This document shows, piece after piece, positions 41,478 to 51,837 of a stretch of DNA of 64,000 nt. The stretch's first letter is position 1, and every line of letters starts with the position of its first letter. This DNA comes from Mauremys mutica. Its lineage: Eukaryota > Chordata > Testudines > Geoemydidae. The translations under genes were made by a program, and so were the position numbers. Location: contig NC_059082.1 in NCBI RefSeq assembly GCF_020497125.1, forward strand, positions 49,126,524-49,190,523, read 5' to 3'. Below the pieces are notes generated by a model. That model made no database searches and was not told the origin of the DNA. It saw nothing but the letters and a program-made list of their open reading frames with translations.

Positions 41478-41592
41478 GTCGACGCCAGCCCCGTTACTGT
41501 GGACTCAGAAATTCGAATTAGTGTATTTACTGTGGATACACAAATTCGACTTCATAAGGTCGAATCCACAAATTCGACTTAAGTAGATTCGA
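41478..41592. promoter_or_regulatory. Right subterminal array of TTCGAA-type motifs
   Basis: Six TCGA-centred motifs occur in about 115 bp, including 'aaattcgaatta', 'aaattcgactt' (twice) and 'gattcgaaat'. They mirror the left array at 36798-36982 and sit between the transposase start and the right terminus, so they could also act in its promoter. Confidence 0.5.
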
Positions 41593-41621
41593 AATAGTCT
41601 TGTAGTGTAGACAAGGCCTAA

Positions 41622-41812
41622 GTAAAACCTCAGCGCAACCAACATTCCCATTGTTGTTGCTGCTTGCTGTGTGCTCCATAATATCTGTGAGAGTAAGGGG
41701 GAGACATTTATGGCGGGGTGGGAGGTTGAGGCAAATCGCCTGGCTGCTGATTTTGAGCAGCCAGACACCAGGGCACTTAGAAGAAAGGCACGCTGCACAT
41801 CAGAGAGGCTTT
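41622..41812 (+). pseudogene. Old Harbinger DDE transposase, C-terminal part (broken)
   Basis: Continues the frame interrupted at 36772. After the junction it reads 'ACCVLHNICESKGETFMAGW' and 'EVEANRLAADFEQPDTR', ending with a stop at about 41812. This corresponds to residues 364-400 and on of the intact copy. An in-frame stop (taa at 41624-41626) lies just after the junction. Its position on the other side of the inner element is the main proof of nesting. Confidence 0.78.
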
Positions 41813-42083
41813 GAAAAACAGTTTCATGACTGGCCAGGCTACGGTGCGACAGTTGATGCAAACCCACCCCCTTTGTTGATTTTAATTCCCTGTAAGCCAA
41901 CCACCCTCTCCACTTCAATCACAGCTGGCAAAGGAAATGAAGTAACTATTGTTTTGAAACCATGCATTCTTTCTTTATTAATTAAAAAAAAAAGTGAGAT
42001 AACTGACAAGGTAGCCCGGGTGGGGTGGGGTGGGGGAGGAGGGAAAGACAAGGCTACATTGCTCATTGTAGCCACACTAAAAA
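41813..42083. other. Old Harbinger interior between transposase and Myb remnant
   Basis: No ORF of note. A 'ggtggggtggggtggggga' run lies at 42020-42038. Confidence 0.4.
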
Positions 42084-42299
42084 TCAAAACTGTTTGAATG
42101 ACAGCCTACTGTTGCTTGGGCCATCTCTGGAGTGGAGTGGCTGGGTGCCTGCAGCCCCCCCGCATGTTCTTGGGCGTCTGGGTGAGGAGGATATGGAACT
42201 TGGGGAAGAGGGTAGGCGGTTATACAGTGGATGCAGGGATGGTCTGTGCTCTTGTTGGCTTTCCTGCAGCTCCACCAAATGCCCGAGCATGTCCGTTTG
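42084..42299 (-). pseudogene. Old Harbinger Myb-like exon 2, C-terminal part
   Basis: The minus strand encodes 'EQTDMLGHLVELQESQQEHR' and a Ser/Pro/Arg-rich end, matching the 'EQTDTLRRLVDVMQDRRQED' of the intact copy. It ends at a stop near 42084. It is separated from the N-terminal half (42977-43112) by the solo LTR. Deleting the LTR and one 5-bp duplication joins them in frame as 'MLRLMGEQTDML'. Confidence 0.72.
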
Positions 42300-42304
42300 C
42301 TCCC

Positions 42305-42971
42305 TGTAGATGTGTGGACTCAACCCTGGGGTGCCTCCTGCTGGTTATCCTGGGAATTAGCTCAATCCAGCCCAGAGCGCCTTCTGCAGGCCGGTGATCC
42401 GCCTTCCAGCTACCAGCCCCTGTGTCCCTCCCTGGACCCCGGTAACTCTTTTAACTGGGTCTCTCCCTCCCAGGGGAACCCCCAACCCACTACCCCCTCT
42501 TTGCCTCAGTTTTGGCTACTGCCCAGTCTCCATCTAGCCCCCGTTCACTGGGGCAGACTGCAGTATCAGCCACTCATCATCAGCAAAGGGGTTTGGACCT
42601 GCTGCCTTTGCTTACCCCTGGGCTGCCCCCTGCAACCCCCCAGTACCTCTTGGCCTAATGTTAGGCCACAGCCTGGGGCTTTCCAGGCAGGAGCTCCCCA
42701 GCTCCTCTGCCTTTCCCCAGCCCTGCTCCGCTCCGCTCTAGGTATCTTGTCTAGCTCCCTGCAGCCAGGCCCTTCTCCCCCTACAGGCAGAGGGAGACTG
42801 TCTGGGCTCCTGGCTCACTGCCTCTTATAGGGGCCAGCTGGGCCTGATTGGGACCTGGCCACAGCTGGGCCTGCTTTCTCCCAATCAGCCCAGGCTTCTT
42901 GCCCCAGCCACAGCCCTCTCCTGGGCTGTTTTAAGCCCCGGAGGGCAGGAGCGGGTAACCCCCCTGCTACA
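42305..42971 (-). mobile_element. Solo LTR (667 bp) inside the old Harbinger Myb exon
   Basis: Flanked by an exact 5-bp duplication ctccc (42300-42304 and 42972-42976). The ends are TGTAG and CTACA, the canonical TG...CA. On the minus strand it has a TATA box (TATAAGAG, 42823-42830) and a GC-rich U3, so transcription would run leftwards. Its sequence recalls Gypsy/ERV-type LTRs common in turtles; no internal domain is present, so it is a recombined solo LTR. Confidence 0.82.
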
Positions 42972-42976
42972 CTCCC

Positions 42977-43112
42977 CCATTAGCCTCAGCATCGCCACCT
43001 GCCTCTGCTCATTGTGCTCACTTAATGCTTTCCTGGCCTCTGCCACTGAATGCCTCCATGCATTAAGCTGTGCCCTATCAGTGTGGGAGGACTGCATGAG
43101 CTTGGAAAACAT
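42977..43112 (-). pseudogene. Old Harbinger Myb-like exon 2, N-terminal part
   Basis: The minus-strand frame begins 'MFSKLMQSSHTDRAQLNAWR' and continues 'RQVAMLRLMGE' to the LTR junction. The A-rich tract next to it (about 43113-43140) suggests a slippage frameshift just before this Met. It aligns with 'EMFAELMACSRAEAAEQRQW' of the intact copy. Confidence 0.68.
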
Positions 43113-43734
43113 GTCATTGTGAGTGCGTTTTTTTTTGCCTTCTAATCTGTGATAATCTCAGGGACGGAGATGATAGGAGGAGCATAGAAACATTTGCACC
43201 TGCGGGGGGATAAAAAGGGAGAGTAAAATTTAAGATGATACATTTCTGAGAACAAACGGGAGACTCTTTCACAGTGAATCAAGCAATTCACAGCAGACAG
43301 CACATGTGCTTTAGGTACAAGATCACATTTCGCCTTTTATATTGAGCGCCTGCTGGTATGATGACACTTCACACATGGCTGGGCAATAAAATTCGGTTTC
43401 CAGGCAGCCATGGTAAACCAAAGGGTACGCTGGGTTGGCTTCTTACACCTTCATAATGTGTGGGAATGGTTTCAAACTGCAGCACTCTCCTTTCCCAGAG
43501 CAAGCAATGGGGTGGGTTTCACATTTAAAAGGAGGGGCTTTCGGGTGGATCTGCAGCACACACCTACCCCCACCCCACCGTGTGGCTATTCTCTGGGATG
43601 ATCCCTTCACCCCTCCCTTCACTGCGTGGCTACTCTCTGGGATGATCCCTTTTAGCCAAGCGCAAACAGCCCAGCATGAACGGGGTCCTTTTACTGTCCC
43701 CTTACAAAAATTCCCCGATTTCAACCAGGTGACC
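43113..43734. other. Old Harbinger intron region
   Basis: Non-coding as far as I can see. It lies between the Myb exon 2 remnant and the third ORF. Confidence 0.35.
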
Positions 43735-44025
43735 ATGAATGATATCACTCTCCTGAGGCTAACACAGAAAGATATAGACTGAATGTTGCTTGAATGCGAC
43801 CAAAACCCAGGACCATTTGCTGCCATGCTTTGTGTTGCAATGATTCCAGACTACTTGCTAGTGGCTTGGCATGATAAAGTGTCCTACCGTGGAGGACGAA
43901 ATAAGGCAGCCCTCTCCAGAAACCTTGTGCAAAGGTTTTCAGAGTACCTCCAGAAGAGCTTCATGGAGATGTCCCTGGAGGATTCCCGCTCCATTCCCAG
44001 ACATGTGAACAGATTTTTTCAGTAG
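43735..44025 (+). pseudogene. Third conserved ORF of the old Harbinger (broken)
   Basis: The frame begins 'MNDITLLRLTQKDID', hits TGA at 43780-43782 and continues in the same frame as 'MLLECDQNPGPFAAMLCVAM' to 'KSFMEMSLEDSRSIPRHVNR' with a stop at 44023-44025. It matches the inner copy's ORF at 37830-38132 in order and length, with conserved PGP(Y/F)AAML, AMIP, NKA.L.RNL and LSLED...SIP. Its place, downstream of the transposase and antisense within the Myb intron, is also the same. Confidence 0.6.
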
Positions 44026-44143
44026 CTGTACTGACGGCGTATGCATCCCAATTCTTCAGGGCAAATCAAACATTAAACACTATTGCTTTTAAACCCTGTA
44101 CTGTAGTTACAAATGTGCACTCACCAGAGGTGCCTTCTCCAGG

Positions 44144-44806
44144 TTAAGGGTTGGGGATCCCGCCTTGGGAGAGTACTGGCTCCAGGGTGATGAAAAAGTC
44201 CTGGCTGCTGGGTAGAATGGATTCACCGCTTGCCTGCTGCGCATTCTCCTCCTCCTCTTCCTCCTCCACAAAATCCTCCTCCCTCTTGTGTGAGACTCCC
44301 CCCTTGCAGGTGTCCACGGACAGTGGTGGGATAGTGGTAGGGTTCCCCCCCTTGAATGCCATGCAGCTGATCATAGAAGCGGCATGTATGGTGCTCTGAC
44401 CCGGAGTGACCATTTGCCTCCTTTGTCTTCTGGTAGGCTTGCCTGAGCTCCTTAACTTTCACGCAGCACTGCTGTGTGTCCCTGTTGTAGCCTCTGTCCA
44501 CCATGTCCTGTGCGATTTTGGCATATATATTAGAATTTCTTCTTTTTGATTGGAGTTCGACCTGCACAGATTCTTTTCTCCATACAGCGATCAGATCCAG
44601 TGTTTCCCCCTTTCACTCCATGCTGGAACTCGTTTGCGATTCTGGGGGAACTGCATGGTCACCTGTGCTTCTGAGCTCACCGCACTGACCAAACAGGAAA
44701 TGAAATTTAAAATTTCCAGGGCTTTCCCTGTGAACCTGGCTAGTGCATTGGAGTTCAAAGTGCTGTTCAGAGCGGTCACATTGACGCACTCTGGGATAGC
44801 TCCCAA
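44144..44806 (-). pseudogene. Old Harbinger Myb/trihelix-like exon 1 (broken)
   Basis: The minus strand encodes 'MQFPQNRKRVPAWSERGK' in one frame and, after a frameshift, 'MQVELQSKRRNSNIYAKIAQ', 'CCVKVKELRQAYQKTKEANG' and 'CRFYDQLHGIQGGE', the trihelix domain. An acidic segment and 'LPSSQDFFITLEPVLSQ' follow, equivalent to 'FPDSQDLFITLTEIPYQ' of the intact copy. At least one frameshift disables it. Confidence 0.72.
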
Positions 44807-44983
44807 AGGCCAATACCGTCAAATTGCGTCTGCACTACCCCAAATTTGACCCAGCAAGGTTGATTTTAGCGCTACTCCCCTCGCCGGGGAGGAGTACAGA
44901 AGTTGATTTTAAGAGCCCTTTAGGTCGATGGAACGGGGTTGGCTGTGCAGATGCATTCATTTTAAAATTGACCTTAGTCTGTG

Positions 44984-45950
44984 GAAAATTACAGATGCAC
45001 AAGATGGAGTCCAGGGTCACATGCCCTTGCATGCCTTGATGAGTCATAGAAGCAGCTATTACCCATATTCTGGCTAAAACATCCACAGGAAGGCCAATCC
45101 GGTGGGGATAAGCTTCTTCTATGTCCCATTGTGTTCATTAATGGGCCATCAACAATATGCTGGCTAGACTGGATGCAAACTACCTTGTGGGTGTTACCCC
45201 AGGAGCAAACACATTTGAAATACTGGTACATAGTCAATATTCATAACTTCAGATACAAAAATGATACATGCATATAAACAGGATAATCATATTTGATAGA
45301 TTAAAACTTTTCCATTGATACCTTACTTGCCATACCTCATATAAGATTTGTTGCAATTATATAACAATGATCTACATGGTCATATTTTAGTCATAAAACA
45401 TCACAGAGATTTCTTCCCTTTGGGCCTCCTGCAAAGTTCACCAGTGCATGGCCTAGTACTTGATGTGTGCTGTGTGCTCATCCTGAATCAGGGCATTAAC
45501 AGAGTCATCCTAATCCTCTCACACCAAGCCAACGTATTAGCATCAGAGAAGAGAATCCTAGAGATCAGCAGCTCTCCTTGAAATTAGCATCTGCTGTAAT
45601 TCCACTGATGTCATGCCAAGGATGAGCTGGGATCCAGGAGTACAATAACAAGTGCATTTCCAAAGGCACCTGGAACACTGTAAGCATCCTTAACATGAAG
45701 GACACAGTCACACCAGCAGTGTGATTACCAGTCACAACCCCTAAGAAAACCTGTCCCACAGAGCTCCTCACCCCAATGTGAACATCCATGCCCTTCCCCT
45801 TCCAAACTCCCGAGGGAGGGGATAGGGTGTGTGGCCTGCTCTGAAGATCACCTAAGCTGGGCTAGCTTGGACCAAAATTCCAAAGCCAGGGCCCCTCTCA
45901 AAGAATGTGCTGCCCTCAGCCCCTGGTCCCTGGGAGAGGCAGGAGGGTGA
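44984..45950. other. Unassigned sequence
   Basis: No recognised feature after the degraded Harbinger end. Confidence 0.35.
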
Positions 45951-45954
45951 GCTT

Positions 45955-46145
45955 GTGGCTAAGATAGTGAGTTTGGATGAGCTGATTTCATTTCTCAGCT
46001 CTACCATAAACATCCTGTGTGAGCTTGAGCAAGTCCCCAGTCTAACTGTTCCCATTTTGTAAAACCAGTATAATACAGCCCTACCTCAAAGGGGCATTGC
46101 AAGGCTAAATGCATTCATGAGCCTGAGGTGGTCAGATGCTATGGG
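45955..46145 (+). repeat. MIR/CORE-SINE fragment
   Basis: 'gtgtgagcttgagcaagtcc', 'gttcccattttgtaaaacca' and 'gcattgcaaggctaaatgca' match the CORE to 3' end of MIR-type SINEs on the plus strand. Confidence 0.62.
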
Positions 46146-46350
46146 GGTGAGCCAGTGTGGCCCCTAGAGAGAGAGGGATCCAGCCTCAGGCACCTCAGCA
46201 CAGGCTATCAGATAGGAAGTTTCCAAGATATCAGGAACACTTTAAACACCCAGATGACAGTAGGCAGCCAATGCTGATCATAGATAGTGGGTCTCATACG
46301 TCCCTACAAAGATGTGCTTAATCAGTGGGCTACTGTGTTCTGTAGCAGTT

Positions 46351-46520
46351 TGAGGGCATGTCTACACAGAAACTTGCACTGATTTAATTAAACTAGTTTA
46401 AACTGGTGCAAACCGCAGTGTGGTCTCACTTTTGTTAGTTTAGCTTGCCCCTGTAAATGCAAGCCTTGCTGTGTGAGAAAGTTGTACTGGTTTAGCTGAA
46501 AAGAGCATAAGCCAAGCCTA
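46351..46520. repeat. MITE-like element
   Basis: Starts with 'gggcatgtctacacagaaac', a variant of the Harbinger-type end, and ends near 'aagccaagcctaaa'. The centre has 'ctagtttaaactggtgcaaa'. Boundaries are approximate. Confidence 0.38.
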
Positions 46521-47398
46521 AATTTCTGGATTGATCTAAGGAGCAGAGCTCATTGCAGGAATCCTGGCTCTAGGTGACAAAGACAATTGATCTATTTCTC
46601 TCCAAGTGCACTATGCTGTATATGAACGTACAGAGCCTCTTGCATTGCTATTTATCCTCCTCATCAGATTAAAAGTGATGCCTGTGGTGTCAATAGCCTG
46701 TGCACTTGTTTAGGGGAAGGCAGCCCATATTTCTTCGAGAGGAGTTCTCTCCTTTCCAGAGCATTTCCCGTGCCTTCCGTGTCCCCATTTGTAGACCTCA
46801 GAGGCTGGTGGGTGTGAAGATGGGGAAAGGGAACCCTCAGGGGTATGTTGGTCCCCACCAGGTGGGAGTCTGTGCGGGGGTAATAGACACTGATTGACAT
46901 ATCAACATAAATATTGCAACATATTTAGCATATGACTCTGTGGCTAGAGCTGCCAGCCTCTGAGCCCTGGCCTCAGCTAGATTCAGTTTTGGAAGCCTGC
47001 CTCAGAAAACAGCTTCTAGCTATTCTGATGTACAAGTTGGCACAGAGACGCTGTCTTATATAAGCTAACGACTCATTATAACAACTCAGTGTAGGCTAGG
47101 GGACCCAAAACTGCATGGAGAGGGTTGAACTCTGTTCCGTGTCTGTTTGCTATCCCATGGTGCAGGATGGATGGTGCTGCCTGTTGTCAGATAGTAACTA
47201 TGTTGCTTGGAGGTGGCTCTGCTTTATTCAGTCATTCACTGAGTTAATCAGAGATCTCAGCCTGTATCAGCTAAAACGACAGATCCTCAGCTCAGGGGAT
47301 GGTGGTTCTGTCACCACTCTGCATCTGATCATCCCCATCAGGTTCTTCCTCTTTATCCTCTCATTAGACTTTCCATCCCCCCTCTTTTACTTCGTATA
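46521..47398. other. Unassigned sequence
   Basis: No recognised feature. Confidence 0.35.
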
Positions 47399-47608
47399 TT
47401 ACATAGGATTAGCCATACCAGATTGGACCAATGTTTCCTCAAGTCCCATAGCCTGTCTGTGAGGGTTTGCCATATGAGGCAGCTCCATCAGCTTATGTAT
47501 CCTGCCTCTAGCAGTGCCCTGTGTCAGATGCTTCAGAAGAAATTGAGAGCTCCTCATAATGTTCTTGTTTCCAAAGTGCCAGATGCACCTTTGGAGCTGT
47601 ATAAACAA
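47399..47608 (-). mobile_element. CR1-type LINE 3' fragment, diverged
   Basis: 'acataggattagccatacca' followed by 'gattggaccaatgtttcctc' is a decayed form of the CR1-type tail ('actgggtcagaccaatggtcc'). The stretch to about 47600 probably belongs to the same 3' UTR. Confidence 0.5.
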
Positions 47609-47920
47609 GCAACGATCATGTAATAGTTACAGAGTACTGTATCTCACCTCTTCTGGTTAGTCCGTGTGCCAGCAGCATCTTCTGTATCATTATCCCCATG
47701 CCCATTGCACAGATGTCAACCTCTTTCTTTTTAGCTGCCATCATTTGTCATCTTCATCAATCACAAATATTACCCTCCATCCTGGGTCATTAGGTAGAGC
47801 AGTCTTCAGACTGATCAATTTTTTCCCATCATCACTATCTTCATCATCAACCTTGCCATCTTCATCACCCCCCAATGCACATCATCATCTTCATTCCCTA
47901 AGGGTGTGGTGGACCCAAAT
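47609..47920. other. Unassigned sequence with CATCAT-rich tract
   Basis: An imperfect 'catcatcttcatc' low-complexity tract spans about 47740-47895. No gene recognised. Confidence 0.4.
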
Positions 47921-48060
47921 GTCTGAATGGATGCTGGAGAGCTCAAACAGAAGTTATGGGATTGGTGCAGCAATTACTGGTGAGGTTTCCTGGCCTGTGT
48001 TGACTAGCTGACCATAATGGTCCCTTCTGGCCTTTAAATCTATGACTCTATAAATTATTA
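47921..48060 (+). mobile_element. CR1 LINE 3' end fragment
   Basis: 'ctgaccataatggtcccttc' then 'tggcctttaaatctatgact' and 'ctataaatta' form the plus-strand CR1 3' UTR and a degraded tail. Confidence 0.65.
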
Positions 48061-49019
48061 CCATAAGCCTGGTTCTGAACTCTCCAATGACTTCAAATGA
48101 GGTACTCCTGGTTTGCGCTGGTGTAATGCGCAGAATCAGTCAGTGTTCACGCACGTTTCCGGGGAAGATGTGGAAGATCGTCATAAGCCCTTTGGAATAA
48201 TAATTGATAATGAATAATTCAGTTTTCATCCTTGAATTCTAGTAAATTGCCAGTCTCAGATCCCCAGCTGCTTCTGTTCCACCAAGGGAGGGATAGTTTT
48301 GTCCATGTGTCACACCCTGTGCAGCACAGTGTAAATCTGCATGTGTTACAGTGCAGTCACATGGTGTGTTGGTAGGGCTGTTTATGGATGGGGGGACACA
48401 CACAGGGGTGTATTTAGTTTTGTACAAGCTGGAGGCAGGACACTGCGGACCAGGCAGAACCTGTTTCTCTCCTTGCTGTCCCTGGTTTTAGCCTGGCATA
48501 AACCCATTGTGACCTATAGCTGGGAAGAGAATCAGGCCTTTCAGAAACTGGCATTTTTCATTCTAAAAGTGAGCCGATACACTGGGCTATTCCACAGGAT
48601 CCACACATCTGCTTTAAATCCCTCTGACTGCTTTAACCAATGCCAAGGGGCCAAACACCTGGGGGGCTGGGATGTCTCACTCACGCCTCTTTCCCTGTGG
48701 TCTGCTGGGTGTGGCACAGAAATGGCATAAGAGACCCTGTGCTGGTTTAGCCACCTTTCCAAGGGGAGACCCTTCCTGAGCCACTTCAGCCAGCTTTATG
48801 GCCAGGCCCTGTCTGTCATGTGGCACAAAGCAGCCCTCTCATACAGGAGCAACTAGCTGTACAGCTATCCTCCTCCTTGACTGCTACATATTATATGGGA
48901 GTATGTGCTGTACTGCGTCTTGATGTCTGTCTGCTCAGCAGCTGGGAGGTGTTAGTCCCAGCATGCGAAGGCAGAGACACTAGCTCTGCTTGACCTTGTG
49001 TGCTAAAATGGGACTGTGG
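48061..49019. other. Unassigned sequence
   Basis: No recognised feature. Confidence 0.35.
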
Positions 49020-49215
49020 CCATAGCGCCTTGAGTGGCAGCTCAGGCTAACCATGCGGGAATAATCCTACCCCATCACTTGGGTATGTACTTGAGTGGCC
49101 AGCCCGTTCAACCACAGCCACACTGCTATGTTTAGCACACTAGCTCAAGCAGCACATGTCTGTCTACCTGCGCTGGGAAGCCCCCTCCCAGCTGCAGTGC
49201 AGGCATATTTCTGGA
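49020..49215. repeat. Diverged MITE-like repeat, copy 2
   Basis: Second copy of the repeat at 24270-24545: 'ccacagccacactgctatgt', 'tagcacactagctcaagcag', 'ctacctgcgctgggaagccc'. Confidence 0.42.
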
Positions 49216-50279
49216 TGTGTATTTCCAAACCACATCCATGCTAGGCAATTCTGCTGGCTGGGCTTGCCTGCCAATGGAAATTGACTGGCCTAACTCCATC
49301 AGAATAACTGTCCGTGTGGACTTCCTATCCCAGAGTAATGGGGACTTTACTAGTGCAGACTACAAGTACGGGTGTGGTGCTCAATGCCAGGACCTTCTTC
49401 TTAATCCCTCTGTTTTAAGTTTAAAATATGGCAGGGTGTTTGCATCTCTCTGGTCTAAACGTGAGCGTTCATGGAGTTTTCAGGCTGCACTGTAAAAGGA
49501 CATGGGAAGAGAAGCCTGTAACATTAACAGACAGAACTTAAAGGAGATACCACCATCTTTCATCCACTTATAACCTGCACAGCCTTCATATTGTCTATGG
49601 TGCCCAAAAGCAGTGCCCATAAAAGCCAAGGAAAGAGATCCTAGGATGGCTGCTCTAGAACATGAGCAACCACAATGCTGAGAGAACAGCTGTTATATGT
49701 TTAAGATTAAACCCAGAAAATGTATCATCCTGGGCCATGGGGAAGGTCAAACAAAGCATTTGTTTCCGTGCAGAATGGTCAGAAGTGTTTAGCAATCACA
49801 TCCAGATGCCGAAATTAAACATCTGGGCTTCACCTCTGTGTTGTTTTGTCTATGCCCTCAAACTGCAGTGCTGCCTTTGGAGCCATCCACCATGGTGTTA
49901 TCACCTCATTCATCAGACATTTTTTCTCCTTGGCTCAGCCATGCTCCCAAATCCCCTCACACTGTGTTAGGAGTGAGTAAAGCAGAAAGGCTAGTGAAAA
50001 GTCATGAGACACATTCCTGTTCAGAGGAACTTACACCTGCCCTGTTCTTCTTCACTAAACTCTTGCTGCCTATGGCTGAGTCCCAATACTCATGGAATAA
50101 GTTTGAGGGACTCAGCTCAACTCCACCTAAGTTTTATTTCTTCTGACATTATAGATAAAATACATACGGGGTCCACAGGCATGCAGCCAGCTCCACAAAG
50201 ACAATCTTATTTCACCACCTTCAAAGTATAATGGGTTCCCTTCTTTTCTAGAACATCCCAGCAATCAATAATACATTGA
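49216..50279. other. Unassigned sequence
   Basis: No recognised feature. Confidence 0.35.
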
Positions 50280-50483
50280 ATGAATGCCCATAGCACTTTC
50301 CACTTGGAGATCTCAAAGTACTTGATAAATGTCCATTAATTAGTCATCGCAATGCCTATGGAAGATAAGCATCATCTGTGTTTTACAGCTGAGGACCCTA
50401 GGGCACAAAGAGGCTAAGAGACTTATCCAAGATCGCAGATGAAATGAGTGGTAGAGTCAGGAACAGAATTCTGATCTCCTGAC
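50280..50483 (-). repeat. MIR/CORE-SINE fragment
   Basis: 'gagatctcaaagtacttgat', 'ttttacagctgaggacccta' and 'aagagacttatccaagatcg' are the reverse of a MIR-type SINE with its usual 3' extension. Confidence 0.62.
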
Positions 50484-50876
50484 TCATAGACTCATAGACT
50501 TTAAGGTCAGAAGGGACCATTATGATCATCTAGTCTGACCTCCTGCACAATGCAGGCCACAGAGTCTCACCCATCCACTTCTATAACAAACCCCTAACCT
50601 ATGTCTGAGTTATTGAAGTCCTCAAATTGTGGTTTGAAGACCTCAAGCTGCAGAGAATCCTTCAGCAAGTGACCCATGCCCCATGCTGCAGAGGAAGGTG
50701 AAAAACCTCCAGGGCCTCTGCCAATCTACCCTGGAGGAAAATTCCTTCCCGACCCCAAATATGGTGATCAGTTAAACCCTGAGCATGCCGCACCCAGGAA
50801 AGAATTCTCTGTAGTAACTCAGATCCCAACCCATCTAACATCCCATCACAGACCACTGGGCATACTTAGCTGCTGA
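50484..50876 (-). mobile_element. CR1 LINE 3' UTR
   Basis: The tail 'actcatagactcatagactt' is followed by 'aaggtcagaagggaccatta' and later 'tccttcccgaccccaaatat', closely matching 7801-8050. It is the same CR1 subfamily as the 806-codon copy, truncated before the ORF. Confidence 0.82.
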
Positions 50877-51837
50877 TAACCACAAGTTTTTACCTATGTG
50901 ACCCTAAGGCTTTAGTCCTGCAATGAAAGTCTGCATACTGGGTTCATATTGGCCAAGGTGGTAGAGCCCAGTGGATTATTGTGGTGAGCACTGACAAGTC
51001 CAGTGATAGATAGAAGAAGGTCCATGCTGAGTCCGGATTGCCTCTACTGGGGAAACAAGGCCAGTGTTGGTGGTGAGAGCAGCAACAGAAAGGCAGCTGA
51101 GCTATGCTTGCCTGCCCCGGTAGTTATTTTAGACTAGGTAGATCAAGGTGGACCTGAGGCTCAGACCTCAGTGGTGATTTGGCGAGTGGTCAGACTTGGG
51201 GCCACAGACATGACTGGTGGAGGGACTGAAAGGAGCCTGCTTTCATTTCTCTATTCAGGGACTGCTAGGGACCTCTCTAGCCCCTGGCACAAGCCAGAGT
51301 AGCCCAGCTTGTGCCCCTTGCTGCTATAATTCCAGTCGGGCTGCAGAGACTCATCAGAGTGCAGAACTGCCCTAGCCACACCTCCTCCTGCTTCCATTCC
51401 ACCCCTTTCTCCCCCAGCTGATCCTTGGTCTACTCTCAAGGTACACTAGGAAGCCCCCGCAGGGGCAGTGCAGAGTCTTTCTCCTCCGATACTTTTCACC
51501 AGGAGGGAGAGGGACAGTGATGTCTGCTCTACAGCTCCTTAAGGCACATGCTGTGTGCCCCTCGGCCCATCAGTGCTGTCTCTCCCTGCCTATAAAGGGA
51601 CTGTATTTCCCTTTTACTAATGCACCGACCCGTTATGATATGGCTAGTGGAGGTTTCCCTTCTCAGTAACAGGCATGGTCCATATGATTAAGACCAATTG
51701 TAGAGTTTCACTCATTATCCTCATATAAAGCAATAATCCTGCAGCAAACCACACCCAGGAGGTATGTTTGTTTGAGGGTATGTTACCAGCCACATCCCAG
51801 CAGTGTCATACAGAGCCAGCAAACTATCTGCTCTCTG
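50877..51837. other. Unassigned sequence
   Basis: No recognised feature. Confidence 0.35.

Larger units (their letters stand above)
36776..41618 (+). mobile_element. PIF/Harbinger transposon, near-intact, autonomous-looking
   Basis: The termini are GGCCTGGTCTACACTA (36776) and the inverse of GGCCTTGTCTACACTA (ends 41618). The 3-bp target copies are TAG (36773-36775) and TAA (41619-41621), i.e. the family's TWA-type target with one change. It carries a two-exon Myb-like gene on plus and a DDE transposase gene on minus, converging, plus a third ORF. The ends are full of 'ttcgaa' motifs. It lies inside the old Harbinger's transposase gene. The open frames suggest it was active recently. Confidence 0.88.
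34212..44983 (+). mobile_element. Old PIF/Harbinger transposon, split by three later insertions
   Basis: The left end is GGGTATGTCTACACT at 34212. Subterminal 'gtcgat' motifs follow ('aggtcgattttatagaagtc'). It carries a decayed DDE transposase gene on plus (35786-36772 and 41622-41812), a third ORF on plus (43735-44025) and a Myb-like gene on minus (44806-42084). The transposase is reconnected when 36776-41618 is removed, and the Myb exon when 42305-42971 is removed. The CR1 at 34269-35451 sits in the left end. The right terminus is degraded; sequence like the internal end ('ttaaaattgaccttagtctg') stops near 44983. Confidence 0.82.
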
